This document shows positions 28,601 to 38,158 of a stretch of DNA of 64,000 nucleotides, one piece after another; positions within the stretch are counted from its first letter, which is position 1; every line of letters starts with the position of its first letter. The stretch lies in contig JBDUYP010000001.1 of the NCBI GenBank assembly GCA_039944535.1, positions 186,001 through 250,000 of the forward strand, read 5' to 3'. Source of the DNA: JAMZMI01 sp039944535. GTDB lineage: Bacteria; Bacteroidota; Bacteroidia; Cytophagales; Cyclobacteriaceae. The translations under genes and the position numbers were made by a program. The notes under the pieces were generated by a model. The model was given only the letters and a program-made list of their open reading frames with translations. It did not search any database and had not been told where the DNA came from.

Positions 28601-31600
28601 ACACAGCTACACCATCCGAATCAGAACCCAAGATGCCATTGGTGACACCTATACCAAGGATTTTGTGATTACGATAGTTGATGGTGTGGAAGCCAATAGT
28701 GACCCAACAGACATTACACTATCTCCAAATGATCTCGACGAAAATAGCTTTATGAATACCATCGTAGGGTCTTTTTCCGCTACCGATCCTGATGCTGGTG
28801 ATAGCCACACGTTCTCATTGGTTGCCGGTGATGGGAGTGCAGATAATGGTAGTTTTTTCATCTCTGGTGACGATCTTAGAGTTGGGCCAGATCCTGATTT
28901 TGATTACGAAACCAAAGACACCTATTTCATCAGAGTACGAGCAAATGATGGAAATGGAGGTTTGTTTGAAAAAGAACTTATCGTCACCATCAATGATGTG
29001 AATGAAAATCAAGCGCCCACAGCTGTGATTCTGACACCATCCAGTATCAACGAAAACAATGTGCCGGGGGCTACTATTGGAACTTTGACTACTGATGATC
29101 CTGATGAGGGAGATTCCCATACTTACACGCTGCAAAATTTTTTAGCCATCTTCACAATAGAAGGAGATCAACTCAAAGCCGATGTTGCCTTCGATTATGA
29201 AGATCAGGATAGTTATGCTATCAACATTCAAACCGATGATGGCAATGGAGGCACTTATACCCAGATTGTGGAAATCACCATCAATGATGTGGAAGAGGAT
29301 GTCTCTGGTCCTGAAATTGTCGGCTTCAATCCCATTGACAATGCTACCGATATTGCTTTGGACGAAGATCTTGTAGTGACTTTTGATGAACCCATTCTTG
29401 GGAGCTCAGGTACAGTAAGAGTAGCACTGGTTTCATCTGGCACTATTGTAATCAATGGTAGTCCTCATGATGGTAGTGATCAGTTTACTGTGGACGGCAG
29501 CACACTAACCATACATATGGGCGCAGAAGATCGGTTAAGAGATTTTAATGCGGCAAGTGAGTATTATGTAGAAATTCATAACAACGCTGTGGTGGATTTC
29601 AATGCAAATCCTTTTGATCAGGGTTGGGATTTTAATGATAGAACAACTTGGAGTTTTACTACGGCCAAGGCTCCCTCGAATATCGAAATAGTAGCGATAC
29701 CAGATAAATCATCTGGAGCAGAAAGCTTTGATGTTAGTGCCACCAGCGACAATATTCAGACTGGATTTGAATATGAAATCCTTGGAGGGCCAGCTACCAT
29801 AAATGATCAGACTATAACGCTAACAGGTGCCACAGGTACAGTTACCGTCCAGGTTAGTCAGGAAGAAACCGTGACCTACCTTGCCGAGAGTGTAACAACA
29901 ACTTTTGAAGTAACAGCAGCACCCGATACTGACGGACCTGAAGTGGTTTCTTTTTCTCCGGATGATGATGCCGTTAATGTACTCTTGGATGGTGACTTGG
30001 TTGTGCAGTTTAATGAGCCAATTATTGCAGGAACATCCGACATTTTAGTAAGAACAGTTAGTGGAGGGAGTTACGCCCTGTCGGGAAATGCCACAGATAA
30101 TCCAGACATTTTTGAGATTAGTGGAAACACACTTACTATCAAAATGGCCAATGCTAATAATTTCGGATTCTACAACAATCAAAATTACTATGTCACCATA
30201 AACATTGGTGCTGTGAAGGATCTTGCTGGGAACAGTTTTAATCCGGGGATTACCAATACGACCGATTGGAATTTCACAACGGAAAAACTTACTGTGACCT
30301 GGGATGGCGATGTGTGGAGCAATGGCTCAGGCTCGACCAGTGCTACAAACGCAATCATTGACGGGGATTATTCCATGAATGATGACGGATTTTTTGCTGC
30401 GGCTAACCTTACCATTGCCACAGGGAACACCCTGACAGTAGATGGAGGAAAAACACTGGATGTAAAAGGTGACCTGACCAATGAGGGTGTGTTGATTGTG
30501 GAGTCAGGCAGCTCATTGCTGACCTATGAAGGAAATACAATTAGTGACAACATCACAATCCAGCGAAACACACGTTATGCGGACGGAAAATACAGCTTTG
30601 TGGGCACACCAGTAGAGGAGGATGCGAATATCACCGGAGCGGACCTTGGGTCTCATGTATATAGATATGACGAAGGAGCTTCCGCAGATGAAAATGACCT
30701 GGCACGTTGGCAAGACGCCTCTTTAGATGCCTTGGTTCCGGGTAGAGGCTACACTCAGGCAAACCAGCAATTGATTGAGTTTGTGGGCAAACCCAACAAC
30801 GGAACGATCACATACGGAGGAAGCCATTCTACAGATGGCTGGCAGTTGGTGAGTAATCCATATCCTGCGGCTATTCATATTGACGATTTTATCGATGGAA
30901 ATGAGGATATCACGGGCTCTGTTTATATCTGGGACGACAATGGCTCAGACGTGAGTCGAGGACTGAATAGTGACTACATAGTGGCTACCAAAATGGGAGC
31001 AACAGATTCTCACGGAGTGGATAGTGAAGCGCGCTTCAACGATCACATCGGCTCTATGCAGGGCTTCTTCGTGCAGCTCGATGGATTCAGTGGCCTGGTG
31101 AACTTCACCGAGGAGATGCGGGTGTCAGGGCAAAATGAAGACGACAATTTCTTTAGGCAAGTGGATATGGATGAGGTCTCTCGCATTCGCGTAAATCTGA
31201 CCAACGAAGAAGGGCTTTTCCGACAAGCGATGATCGGTTGGGGTTCAGCGTTTTCAGATACTGATTTTATCAAAGGTTACGATGCAGAACTATTCCGATC
31301 TGGTTCGTATCAAATCTACTCTATGAAGGAAGATCTTCCGCTTTCCATACAGGCAGCTTCTGCGGAAAGAGAGCAGGTTGCGCTCGGGATGAAAATAGAA
31401 AAATCTGGCTTGTATTCACTGGAAATCGACACAAGAGAATACTCCGGAGAGGAAGTGTTCATACATGATCTTATAGCTGGAAGGTACATCAGCGCGGCAG
31501 ACGGTCCGTATCAATTCATGGCAAATGGAGGACAATTGACCAGCCGGTTTGAACTGGTGGTCAAGTCTGCCGTGCTAGGTGTACATAGCAACCTCGCGGA

Positions 31601-31799
31601 GGTTTATGCCTCAGGAAAGACCTTGTATATCAAAACAAAAGATGACTTAGTCAGAGACTATCAGGTTTTCAACCTGCTGGGCGTTGAAGTCATGAACATC
31701 CGGGCCAGCGGCTCCAGTGAGGTCGACCTCAATGATCTGTCCAATGGCGTTTACATCGTGTCAGATGGCATTGAGAGTAAAAAAGTTATTTTAAAATAA
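25683..31799 (+). CDS. Giant T9SS-secreted protein with cadherin-like repeats (unit 4)
   Basis: 2038 residues with a long N-terminal export signal (hydrophobic core about 21-38). SbsA-type Ig domains fill about 40-500. Seven cadherin-like repeats follow (about 510-1200), each opening with a PTDISL...DEN motif and containing a DADxGDTHxY signature, with acidic residues suited to calcium binding. Two more SbsA-type domains occupy about 1208-1535. The shared C-terminal region begins near 1536 (TWDGDVWSNGSGS) with KYSFVGTPVEE, WQLVSNPYPAAI and MQGFFVQLDG, then a T9SS sorting domain ending NGVYIVSDGIESKKVILK. Predicted calcium-stiffened surface adhesin. Confidence 0.89.
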   Translation: MQHTLLLSLPAPQIWRKHFVIFMLAVLGGFFISFQAAAIPLEIVSKSPASGSFPSGGRELSITLNKSVGLTLQPSKELRVYRYSDDVLLQTLDISHDNTNQVGDDIYFTLDEFLPHGVQVYVQIDYGIYTDYSADPDDHTPAILDDSWRFTVGSDRPEITNMSVISDNLAPVNLQLEITFDRSVVKSDEDGIEFGVYRKSDDFRVNGFNVVDVDGSTVTISSSSSFYGNLQSNTEYYVSMEDGYFVQHNSSVRAAEGVGQSNQYEWSFTTRVNDGNAPDLVSLSPANGEQRAPRLAEDLEFTMTFDEPVYLGNTSSKALLYRASDDMLIYNLGANSSSSEDNLSVTFTTPNNLTTDTEYYILLDITSGALGLPYYDTDENSIPAISNSNQWAFKTYGAIQKTAYSPEIAAEDASGNLVATLTTDVSLSWGDAGDINLVNYIGSSVEKTIANGSGDVGFDGTSVTIDFGEVDYETHFYISFDNGAIVDEFDQSVTFTNKQWHFTTEVAPNVAPTNVELTSYDVNENSAVNTVVGFLFATDENAGDSHIYSLVSNPGNLFNISGYNLRVNGDLDFEASATHVIRVEADDQNGGTFEKDLTVTVNNVVESPTDILLSSTSIDENNEEDALIGTLSTEDSDIGETHIYSLNINPGGAFYISNGNELRTNFVFDYEDTESYDIRILTEDQNGGSLLKDFTITINDIVENVAPTDISLTATSIDENNADDAAIAGISATDADVGDTHIYTLLVNPDNSFSISGSLLYANASFDYEAQSSYEIRIQAEDQGDNTFEKDFTITINDVAESNSPTDISLSDNAFEETRQVGYTIGSFSTTDADEGETYSYALVEGEGDTDNDNFLIVGSQLRVNAAFDFETQSEHSIRVQTDDGNTGTFEKIFLITVEDDPEVPTDISLDNTSIAEGNDIGDIVGTLSTEDEDIGDTHTYSLLTIGGSTDHTAFDIVGDELQAAVGFDFETQHSYTIRIRTQDAIGDTYTKDFVITIVDGVEANSDPTDITLSPNDLDENSFMNTIVGSFSATDPDAGDSHTFSLVAGDGSADNGSFFISGDDLRVGPDPDFDYETKDTYFIRVRANDGNGGLFEKELIVTINDVNENQAPTAVILTPSSINENNVPGATIGTLTTDDPDEGDSHTYTLQNFLAIFTIEGDQLKADVAFDYEDQDSYAINIQTDDGNGGTYTQIVEITINDVEEDVSGPEIVGFNPIDNATDIALDEDLVVTFDEPILGSSGTVRVALVSSGTIVINGSPHDGSDQFTVDGSTLTIHMGAEDRLRDFNAASEYYVEIHNNAVVDFNANPFDQGWDFNDRTTWSFTTAKAPSNIEIVAIPDKSSGAESFDVSATSDNIQTGFEYEILGGPATINDQTITLTGATGTVTVQVSQEETVTYLAESVTTTFEVTAAPDTDGPEVVSFSPDDDAVNVLLDGDLVVQFNEPIIAGTSDILVRTVSGGSYALSGNATDNPDIFEISGNTLTIKMANANNFGFYNNQNYYVTINIGAVKDLAGNSFNPGITNTTDWNFTTEKLTVTWDGDVWSNGSGSTSATNAIIDGDYSMNDDGFFAAANLTIATGNTLTVDGGKTLDVKGDLTNEGVLIVESGSSLLTYEGNTISDNITIQRNTRYADGKYSFVGTPVEEDANITGADLGSHVYRYDEGASADENDLARWQDASLDALVPGRGYTQANQQLIEFVGKPNNGTITYGGSHSTDGWQLVSNPYPAAIHIDDFIDGNEDITGSVYIWDDNGSDVSRGLNSDYIVATKMGATDSHGVDSEARFNDHIGSMQGFFVQLDGFSGLVNFTEEMRVSGQNEDDNFFRQVDMDEVSRIRVNLTNEEGLFRQAMIGWGSAFSDTDFIKGYDAELFRSGSYQIYSMKEDLPLSIQAASAEREQVALGMKIEKSGLYSLEIDTREYSGEEVFIHDLIAGRYISAADGPYQFMANGGQLTSRFELVVKSAVLGVHSNLAEVYASGKTLYIKTKDDLVRDYQVFNLLGVEVMNIRASGSSEVDLNDLSNGVYIVSDGIESKKVILK

Positions 31800-31802
31800 A
31801 CT

Positions 31803-31862
31803 CCCCTCCTTGGAGGGGTTGGGGGTGGGTTTAACCCATCTCTATCCCTTCCCAAGAAGGAA
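31803..31862 (+). repeat. Hairpin-forming spacer, unit 4
   Basis: CCCCTCC-TT-GGAGGGG (31803-31818), GGGTTTAACCC and CCCTTC-CCAA-GAAGG in the same order and spacing as unit 1. Confidence 0.75.
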
Positions 31863-31877
31863 CTAAAAAAGACAATC

Positions 31878-32048
31878 ATGAAAAACACAATCATAAAATC
31901 ACTCGCCATTTTACCAGTATTGATGATCGCCCTGCCGGCCATGGCACAAGGTGCACCACCAGCTACACCAATAGATGGTGGACTCAGTTTGCTGCTAGCT
32001 GCAGGCGGAGTTTACGGGCTAAAAAAATTGAGAGAGAACAAAAAGTAA
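31878..32048 (+). CDS. PID-CTERM-like micropeptide (unit 4)
   Basis: 56 residues: signal peptide MKNTIIKSLAILPVLMIALPAMA, linker QGAPPAT, PIDGG, helix LSLLLAAGGVYGL and tail KKLRENKK. The tail differs slightly from the KKLRDSRK of most copies but keeps its strong positive charge. It is followed by a perfect terminator. Confidence 0.87.
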   Translation: MKNTIIKSLAILPVLMIALPAMAQGAPPATPIDGGLSLLLAAGGVYGLKKLRENKK

Positions 32049-32073
32049 TTAAAACCTTCGTAGCTGGTTTATC

Positions 32074-32104
32074 AGGCGATACCCGAGAGGGTATCGCCTT
32101 TTTT
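32074..32104 (+). terminator. Rho-independent terminator after unit 4
   Basis: Stem AGGCGATACCC / GGGTATCGCCT with a GAGA loop and a T run. Confidence 0.92.
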
Positions 32105-32201
32105 GATTGGAGGCACAATGAATTTGATTTCAATCTAAGGAATTAGTATTCCACAGCATTCTTTAGTAAGATTACTTATCACTTAACCCAGCGTGCTATA
32201 G

Positions 32202-35165
32202 ATGGTCTTATCTCTCGTCAAGACGTATCTTCTTAAATTCCTGTATAAAGGGGCGATACGGCTTTTGCTTTTTGTGCTTGTTTGTATCAGCACCCACTCT
32301 TTCGGACAACTGGCCAAAAAAGAAGCCGATAGTATAAAACGTCATATTGATCAGGTTAACCCAAGCACTCGCATTAGACAATATTTGAGGCTCGCGCATA
32401 TTTACGGCGAGCGTTTTGATTCTGATAGCATGCTTCATTATAGCCTTTTAGCAGAGGAAACGCTAAAGGAGATGCCTGATTCCATTCAGTTTACTCATCT
32501 CATCTATACCTGGTTTCTGTGGAGTCACAATATCAAAGGAGACTATGAGAAAGGTATAACTATTGCGGCTAAACTGGATGATGAGTTAAAGCGAATTGAA
32601 AAGGAGGGTAACCCAGAGAGGTATGTGCTTACCATCGGGCCTCATCGCACAGAGTTGTTTATCGGTTACAATTCGTTGTATGATTTTTATCGTAAAATCG
32701 GCGATTATGAAAAGGCCTATTATTATGTAATCAATGCCATTGAACAAGCGGAACGTGTTGGGGTTGAGTATGGGTTGGCTGATAGTTACAATAATTTAGG
32801 CATTGTCTACGACCTACGGGGAGACTATGAGCGTGCCGTCATTAATTACCGAAAAGCCATCGATCTAAATCTGGCTTTAGGTGAAACGAGGGTGTGGAAA
32901 CTGGGCTCTAACTACAACAATTTAGGGATAGTGCTTAAGAACCTTGGGAAATACGATAGTTCAGAGTTGGCTTATAACAAAGCATTAGAGATAATGGAGG
33001 CCCGGCAATCAGCGTATGGAAAGGCAGTGATTTTGGATAACCTGGGAGCATTGTTTCATGCTCAAGGTCAGTATGCCAAATCTGTATCTCATCACGAAAG
33101 AGGGTTGGATATAATGAGAAAGCTGGGTTCGCGCGAACAAGAATCTCAGATCCTGCTCAATATGGCCTCTTCCCAATTCAAACTTCAAGAGGTAGATGAA
33201 GCAGAGCAAAATGCGCTGACTGCCTATGAGATAGCGCAGAAAGACGCGCAAACGGAGACCATAAGGATGAGCGCGGAATTACTGGCTGAGTGGTATGCCT
33301 CTGTCGGCAAATTTGCAGAAGCATATAAATTTCAAAAAATCTATCAGGATCAGTATGCAAAATTTCAAAACAGCGAAAAAAACAAGGCGGTAGAAAACCT
33401 TAAAATAAAATATGAGACCAGCCAACGAGAAAGTGAAAACGAGCTCCTTAGGTCTGAAGTGGAGATCAATGAGTCCCTCATTGAGAGGCAAAGGCTTTAC
33501 ATCTCGCTTGCGGCGGTTCTAATGCTCTCTGTTTTGGTGGTGCTATACCTCATATACAGAAACTACCGGCTTGAGAGCAGACGCAAAGCACTTATACAAA
33601 ATCAAGCCAGGAGACTGGAAGAAATGGCGAGCTATAAATCCAAATTCTTTGCCAATGTTTCTCACGATTTGAGAACGCCGCTCACACTTATCAAGAGTCG
33701 AGTGGAACAGTTGCAGAGCGATGAAAAAAGCTTCCTTTCGGAGCAAGCGGAGGATACCTTGCTGAAACTTAAAATGGACAATGAGCAGCTGGTGTCTTTT
33801 GCCGATGATATTCAGCAATTGATCGCATTGGAGGAAGGCCAACTCAATATTCAATACCAAAAGATCCATGTCTCAAGGTTTTTTCAAACTATCATCAAGC
33901 TCTTTGAGTCCTTTGCCGAAATGAGAGGAGTGCGACTATCATTTGAAAGTGAACTTGCGGATGATGCGGTCGCTCACCTTGATGTCGAAAACATCCAAAG
34001 GGCGGCTTACAACCTACTGAACAATGCCTTTAAATTCACCCCTAAAGGCGGCCATATTCTTTGGAAAACCACAAGTGATACCAATGGTTTTGGCTTTGAA
34101 GTGTCCGATACCGGAATAGGTATAGAAGCCGATGTGCTTCCAAGGATTTTTGAAAGATACTATCAGGCCGAGAACCAGGCCTGTCAGCAAGAAGGGCTGG
34201 GCATTGGCTTGTCATTTGTGCGGGAAGTTGTAGAGTTGCACGGTGGCACGATCACCGTGAAGAGTGTGGTAGGTCAGGGAACTACGTTTCGCGGTTTTAT
34301 TCCTTACAATCTGGATAAAACGCTTTCTATTTCGGACGAAGGCACTTTTGAATACCTGCATGGTAAAACGGATCGGATGTTGGAATTGGAACGCTTGAAC
34401 AAAAACCAGGATTCAGCACTCCTAAGCCGCCAGGCCTGGTCAGGCAATCCCATTGTGCTAATCGTGGATGATCATGCTGAGGTGAGAGAATATATAGCCA
34501 AAACCCTGCAAGAGGAATACCACATCCTTCAGGCATCAAACGGGAAAGAAGCCCTGAGTACTTTGGAAAAAAGACGTGTAGATTTGGTGATTACAGACCT
34601 CATGATGCCATATCTGGACGGGTTTGGACTCCTGGACGCGATGCGCAATGATCCACGTTTTACTCAAATGCCAACCATGGTCGTGTCTGCCAGAATGGGT
34701 GATGATGAGCGTACCAAAGTGCTCAATAAAGGTGTTAATGACTTTCTGAGTAAGCCTTTTGATAAGGAGGAGATGAAGGCCAGGATAGCAAATCTCTTAA
34801 GTTCAAAAGGGCAAAGAATTTTTGAGTCCGAAGATTCAGAGTCTGAAATACGCCGCTCGGTTTTAGATCGACTGCATGATTACCTTATTCAAAACATTGA
34901 CAGGCAAACTCCTGTAACCGAACTAGCAGATGAACTCCTTACAAGTACCCGAAACTTGTACCGAATGATCAAAGAACTAACCGGCATGACTCCTTTGGAC
35001 TATCAAAAGCACTGTCGTTTTGAGTACATAAAAGAAAGGATTGTAAAAAGGGAGGTCAGCTCTGTCAAAGAAGCTGCCGCACTAATCGGTATGAAAAACA
35101 CCACTTATTTCAAAAAGCAGTTTGAGAAACGGTTCGGGACTAACCTACTCGACATACTTGATTGA
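32202..35165 (+). CDS. TPR-sensor hybrid histidine kinase with AraC output (unit 5)
   Basis: 987 residues, combining a whole phosphorelay in one protein. After a signal/anchor (SFGQ near 36), TPR repeats reach about 400. A membrane helix (about 433-452), HisKA with H488 (NVSHDLRTPLTL), an HATPase (NLLNNAFKFTP, DTGIGIE, GLGIGLSFV), a receiver with D799 (LVITDLMMPYLDGFG) and a C-terminal AraC helix-turn-helix (about 875-985; ELADELLTSTRNLYRMIKEL) follow. It is a hybrid two-component system (HTCS), but with a TPR sensor rather than the Reg_prop propeller common in polysaccharide-utilisation HTCS proteins. It probably controls the FG-GAP gene that starts 187 bp downstream. Confidence 0.92.
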   Translation: MVLSLVKTYLLKFLYKGAIRLLLFVLVCISTHSFGQLAKKEADSIKRHIDQVNPSTRIRQYLRLAHIYGERFDSDSMLHYSLLAEETLKEMPDSIQFTHLIYTWFLWSHNIKGDYEKGITIAAKLDDELKRIEKEGNPERYVLTIGPHRTELFIGYNSLYDFYRKIGDYEKAYYYVINAIEQAERVGVEYGLADSYNNLGIVYDLRGDYERAVINYRKAIDLNLALGETRVWKLGSNYNNLGIVLKNLGKYDSSELAYNKALEIMEARQSAYGKAVILDNLGALFHAQGQYAKSVSHHERGLDIMRKLGSREQESQILLNMASSQFKLQEVDEAEQNALTAYEIAQKDAQTETIRMSAELLAEWYASVGKFAEAYKFQKIYQDQYAKFQNSEKNKAVENLKIKYETSQRESENELLRSEVEINESLIERQRLYISLAAVLMLSVLVVLYLIYRNYRLESRRKALIQNQARRLEEMASYKSKFFANVSHDLRTPLTLIKSRVEQLQSDEKSFLSEQAEDTLLKLKMDNEQLVSFADDIQQLIALEEGQLNIQYQKIHVSRFFQTIIKLFESFAEMRGVRLSFESELADDAVAHLDVENIQRAAYNLLNNAFKFTPKGGHILWKTTSDTNGFGFEVSDTGIGIEADVLPRIFERYYQAENQACQQEGLGIGLSFVREVVELHGGTITVKSVVGQGTTFRGFIPYNLDKTLSISDEGTFEYLHGKTDRMLELERLNKNQDSALLSRQAWSGNPIVLIVDDHAEVREYIAKTLQEEYHILQASNGKEALSTLEKRRVDLVITDLMMPYLDGFGLLDAMRNDPRFTQMPTMVVSARMGDDERTKVLNKGVNDFLSKPFDKEEMKARIANLLSSKGQRIFESEDSESEIRRSVLDRLHDYLIQNIDRQTPVTELADELLTSTRNLYRMIKELTGMTPLDYQKHCRFEYIKERIVKREVSSVKEAAALIGMKNTTYFKKQFEKRFGTNLLDILD

Positions 35166-35245
35166 CAATAACAATTCTTATAGCATTTTGATTTTATCTC
35201 TTCGCTGATTTTAATTCATTGATTTACAATGACTTATATCAGGAT

Positions 35246-35304
35246 GGCACATTTGTGAATATTTTGGCACAAATCTAAAAGTGCTTTCAGTCACATTTGA
35301 TACT
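35246..35304 (+). promoter_or_regulatory. Candidate AraC-type operator region, unit 5
   Basis: GGCACATTTGT (35246), GGCACAAATCT (35266) and TCACATTTGAT (35291) form an irregular direct repeat with a 20-bp first period, within the leader of the unit 5 large gene. A related GGCACAATGA occurs at about 32112 before the hybrid kinase. AraC proteins often bind direct repeats. Evidence is weaker than for the LytTR sites. Confidence 0.35.
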
Positions 35305-35352
35305 GGTTCGGCAGGTAAACAACCTGTCTTGATCTTCAACTAGTATAAAATT

Positions 35353-36117
35353 ATGATCTGTTATTATTCTCTCTCCTCTCTCTCAAGGCGTTTTGGCCAT
35401 ACTATCGGCCTTCTGTTTTGCTTGTTTCTTTCCTTCTCTGCTGTCGCACAATTAGGAGTCGATAATCAAAACAGTCATACCCTTAGTAATTTCTCTCCCA
35501 ATGCATTGTCCGGAGGGCAGTTTGCTTGGGGTGATTATGACAATGACGGATACACGGACCTTGTCATTAGTAGTTTTGATAGGTATCCAATAGAGCTCTA
35601 TCGCAATATCAATGGGGTTTTTAGTTCGGTAGATATAGGCTGGGTGTACGGTACTAATGGGGGCAACCTCGATTGGGCCGATTATGACGGTGATGGAGAT
35701 TTGGATCTGATCGTGTCTCGATCTACCTCATTATCCGATAATAATTTTCTTTTGAAGTTTTATGAAAACGAAGCAGGTGTTTTCACATCACGAACGGATG
35801 TCGGCCTGCCGCTCAAACTATCTCATAGAGCCATCTGGGGTGACTATGACCAGGACGGTGATCCTGATTTGGCTGTCATTGTCGAAGATGATTTAAATAA
35901 AATAAGAGGACAAATTTACAATAACCACGAAGGGGTTTTTACCGATATTGGGGCGTCACTGCCGCTTGCTTCCGAAGGCTCGCTTGCCTGGGGAGACTAT
36001 GACAATGACGATGATCTCGACTTGTTGATAACAGGGTCGAAGTGGCCTTCTTCAGCTGCTATTTATAGGAATGATAAGGCACTTTCGTGGATATTGAAGC
36101 TGGACTTGTTGGTGTAA
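35353..36117 (+). CDS. FG-GAP/VCBS secreted protein, N-terminal fragment (frameshift)
   Basis: 254 residues. Signal peptide (about 1-32, ending SAVAQ) then FG-GAP-type calcium-binding repeats with the pattern WGDYDNDGYTDL, WADYDGDGDLDL, WGDYDQDGDPDL, WGDYDNDDDLDL. The frame then runs out of phase at about 36078 (IYRNDKALSW...) and stops at 36117. One extra G near 36078-36079 would restore IYRNDKGTFVDIEAGL and join the next frame. It is therefore the first part of one gene of about 908 residues, broken by a real mutation or a sequence error. Confidence 0.88.
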   Translation: MICYYSLSSLSRRFGHTIGLLFCLFLSFSAVAQLGVDNQNSHTLSNFSPNALSGGQFAWGDYDNDGYTDLVISSFDRYPIELYRNINGVFSSVDIGWVYGTNGGNLDWADYDGDGDLDLIVSRSTSLSDNNFLLKFYENEAGVFTSRTDVGLPLKLSHRAIWGDYDQDGDPDLAVIVEDDLNKIRGQIYNNHEGVFTDIGASLPLASEGSLAWGDYDNDDDLDLLITGSKWPSSAAIYRNDKALSWILKLDLLV

Positions 36118-38078
36118 GCAGAGGCTCTGCCGTCTGGGGAGATTATGACGATGACGGTGATCTGGATATCGTTTTGACGGGTTCGGCTATAGGCGACCTC
36201 ACGCCCACAGGAGTATCCCCTTCAGCTCGTATCTACAAAAACAATGGTGATCAGACATTTACAAACATAGAAGCAGACCTGCTGCCAGTCCTCTACAGTA
36301 GCTCTGCCTGGGGAGACTATGACAATGATGGCGATTTGGATTTGGTGATTGCAGGCTTCACTGACTGGTTTGCTCAGGAAGTAGATTCGAAGCTCTACAT
36401 AAACGATGAAGGCGTTTTTGTTGAGTCGGATTTTGAACTTCCGGCGGTAGAATATGGAAATGCTTTCTGGGTTGACTATGATAACGACAGTGACGATGAT
36501 CTTTTTTTTACCGGAGATTATTTTCCCGCTGGCAGTGACTATACCAGAGTTTTATACAAAAACACCTCAGTTGCCAATGTGTGGAATGGAGCAGTCTGGA
36601 GTGATGGCACGATTCCGAATGGAGAAGACGTCCGAATAGAGGGAGATTATTCGTTGGCGCTGAATGGCGCTTTTGTAGCCGGCAACCTGGAAGTGCAATC
36701 AGAAGCGACATTAACCGTGGATGGAAATAATACGCTTACAGTCAATTGTAATCTGGTAAATGGTGGAGCGACCGTTGTTGAATCCGGCTCATCTCTCATT
36801 ACCTATGCAGACAACACAGTGGCTGATAATATTGTCATTCAGCGCAACACACGTTATGCCGACGGTAAATACAGTTTCGTAGGGTCTCCGGTAGAGCAAA
36901 GCCCAAATACTGTAGCTTCAGATCTGGGTAGTCATGTTTATACCTATGATGAAGCCCTGTCGGCGGTGGCCGATGACCTGGCGAGATGGCAAGCGGCACA
37001 ACCCAGCGATCAACTGACCCCCGGAAAAGGCTATACCCAAGCCAATCAAAAACTGATTGAGTTTGTAGGGAAACCCAATGCAGGAACCATCACCTATTCT
37101 GGTTCATACGAAAATGACGGCTGGCATTTGGTGAGTAATCCTTATGCAGCGGCGATTTTTATAGATGATTTTCTAGATGCCAACACCCATACAACAGACG
37201 CCATTTATATATGGGATGACAATGGATCAGATGCCGGAAGAGGATCAAGCAACGACTACATAGTGGCCAACAAAACAGCTGCTACAGATATCAGCGGAGA
37301 AAACAACAAATCAAGATGGAACGAGCACATCGGTGCTGCGCAAGGTTTTTTTGTGCAGCTGGATGGTTCGGCGGGGGATATCACTTTCACTGAAGACATG
37401 CGTGTCTCCGGCAGCAATGAAGATGACAACTTCTTTCGTCATACAGAAAGCGAGACACCATTGCTCCGACTCAGCCTTACCCATGCCGATGGACTGATCC
37501 GGCAGGCTGTCATAGGCTGGAATGAAGCAGTGAGCAATACCGATATAGCGGAAGGTTTTGACGCCAAAGTATTCAACGCAAATGCAGAGTATCTAATCTA
37601 CACGAGTAAGGCCAACTCACCACTTGCTATCCAAACAGTCAACAGTGAGGCCACACAGATTTCCATAGGCTTCAATGTGGCCGAAGAAGGGAATTACAAC
37701 CTGGAGTTTGGTTCGGAGCACCTGTCGCAGACCTGGGAGCTGTATGACAAGGCAATGGATGAGACCGTCGATATAAGTGGCGGTGCTTACAGCTTTTATA
37801 CACAAGCGGGCCAGATCACGGGTCGGTTTACAATCAGGACAGCCGCAGAGGTGCTGAGTATAGAGGGCGAGCAGCTGACTACCTATGTGGCCAACAAGAT
37901 GTTATTTATTGAGAAAGAGGGGTCTCAATCAAAAATTTATAGGATTTATGATCTGTCGGGCCATGGGGTGTTCATGGCGGTGATCACCGGCTCGGCGGTT
38001 ATAAACCTCAGTCACATATCCAATGGCGTTTACATCGTGTCAGATGGCATTGAGAGCAAAAAAATTGTTTTGAAATAA
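36087..38078 (+). CDS. FG-GAP/VCBS T9SS-secreted protein, C-terminal fragment (unit 5)
   Basis: The second part of the frameshifted unit 5 gene; the ATG at 36087 is only the first in-frame start and probably not used. It begins with three more FG-GAP blades (WGDYDDDGDLDI, WGDYDNDGDLDL, WVDYDNDSDDDL), making seven in the restored protein, the number for a closed propeller. The shared C-terminal region starts near residue 161 (VWNGAVWSDGTIPNG) and includes KYSFVGSPVEQ, WHLVSNPYAAAI and AQGFFVQLDG. A T9SS sorting domain ends NGVYIVSDGIESKKIVLK. Without the N-terminal fragment it has no signal peptide and could not be exported. Confidence 0.88.
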   Translation: MDIEAGLVGVSRGSAVWGDYDDDGDLDIVLTGSAIGDLTPTGVSPSARIYKNNGDQTFTNIEADLLPVLYSSSAWGDYDNDGDLDLVIAGFTDWFAQEVDSKLYINDEGVFVESDFELPAVEYGNAFWVDYDNDSDDDLFFTGDYFPAGSDYTRVLYKNTSVANVWNGAVWSDGTIPNGEDVRIEGDYSLALNGAFVAGNLEVQSEATLTVDGNNTLTVNCNLVNGGATVVESGSSLITYADNTVADNIVIQRNTRYADGKYSFVGSPVEQSPNTVASDLGSHVYTYDEALSAVADDLARWQAAQPSDQLTPGKGYTQANQKLIEFVGKPNAGTITYSGSYENDGWHLVSNPYAAAIFIDDFLDANTHTTDAIYIWDDNGSDAGRGSSNDYIVANKTAATDISGENNKSRWNEHIGAAQGFFVQLDGSAGDITFTEDMRVSGSNEDDNFFRHTESETPLLRLSLTHADGLIRQAVIGWNEAVSNTDIAEGFDAKVFNANAEYLIYTSKANSPLAIQTVNSEATQISIGFNVAEEGNYNLEFGSEHLSQTWELYDKAMDETVDISGGAYSFYTQAGQITGRFTIRTAAEVLSIEGEQLTTYVANKMLFIEKEGSQSKIYRIYDLSGHGVFMAVITGSAVINLSHISNGVYIVSDGIESKKIVLK

Positions 38079-38081
38079 ACT

Positions 38082-38143
38082 CCCCTCCTTGGAGGGGTTG
38101 GGGGTGGGTTTAACCCATCCCTATATCCCTTCCCAAGAAGGGA
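38082..38143 (+). repeat. Hairpin-forming spacer, unit 5
   Basis: CCCCTCC-TT-GGAGGGG (38082-38097), GGGTTTAACCC, then CCCTTC-CCAA-GAAGGG. Nearly identical to units 1 and 4. Confidence 0.75.
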
Positions 38144-38158
38144 CTAAAAAATACTACC

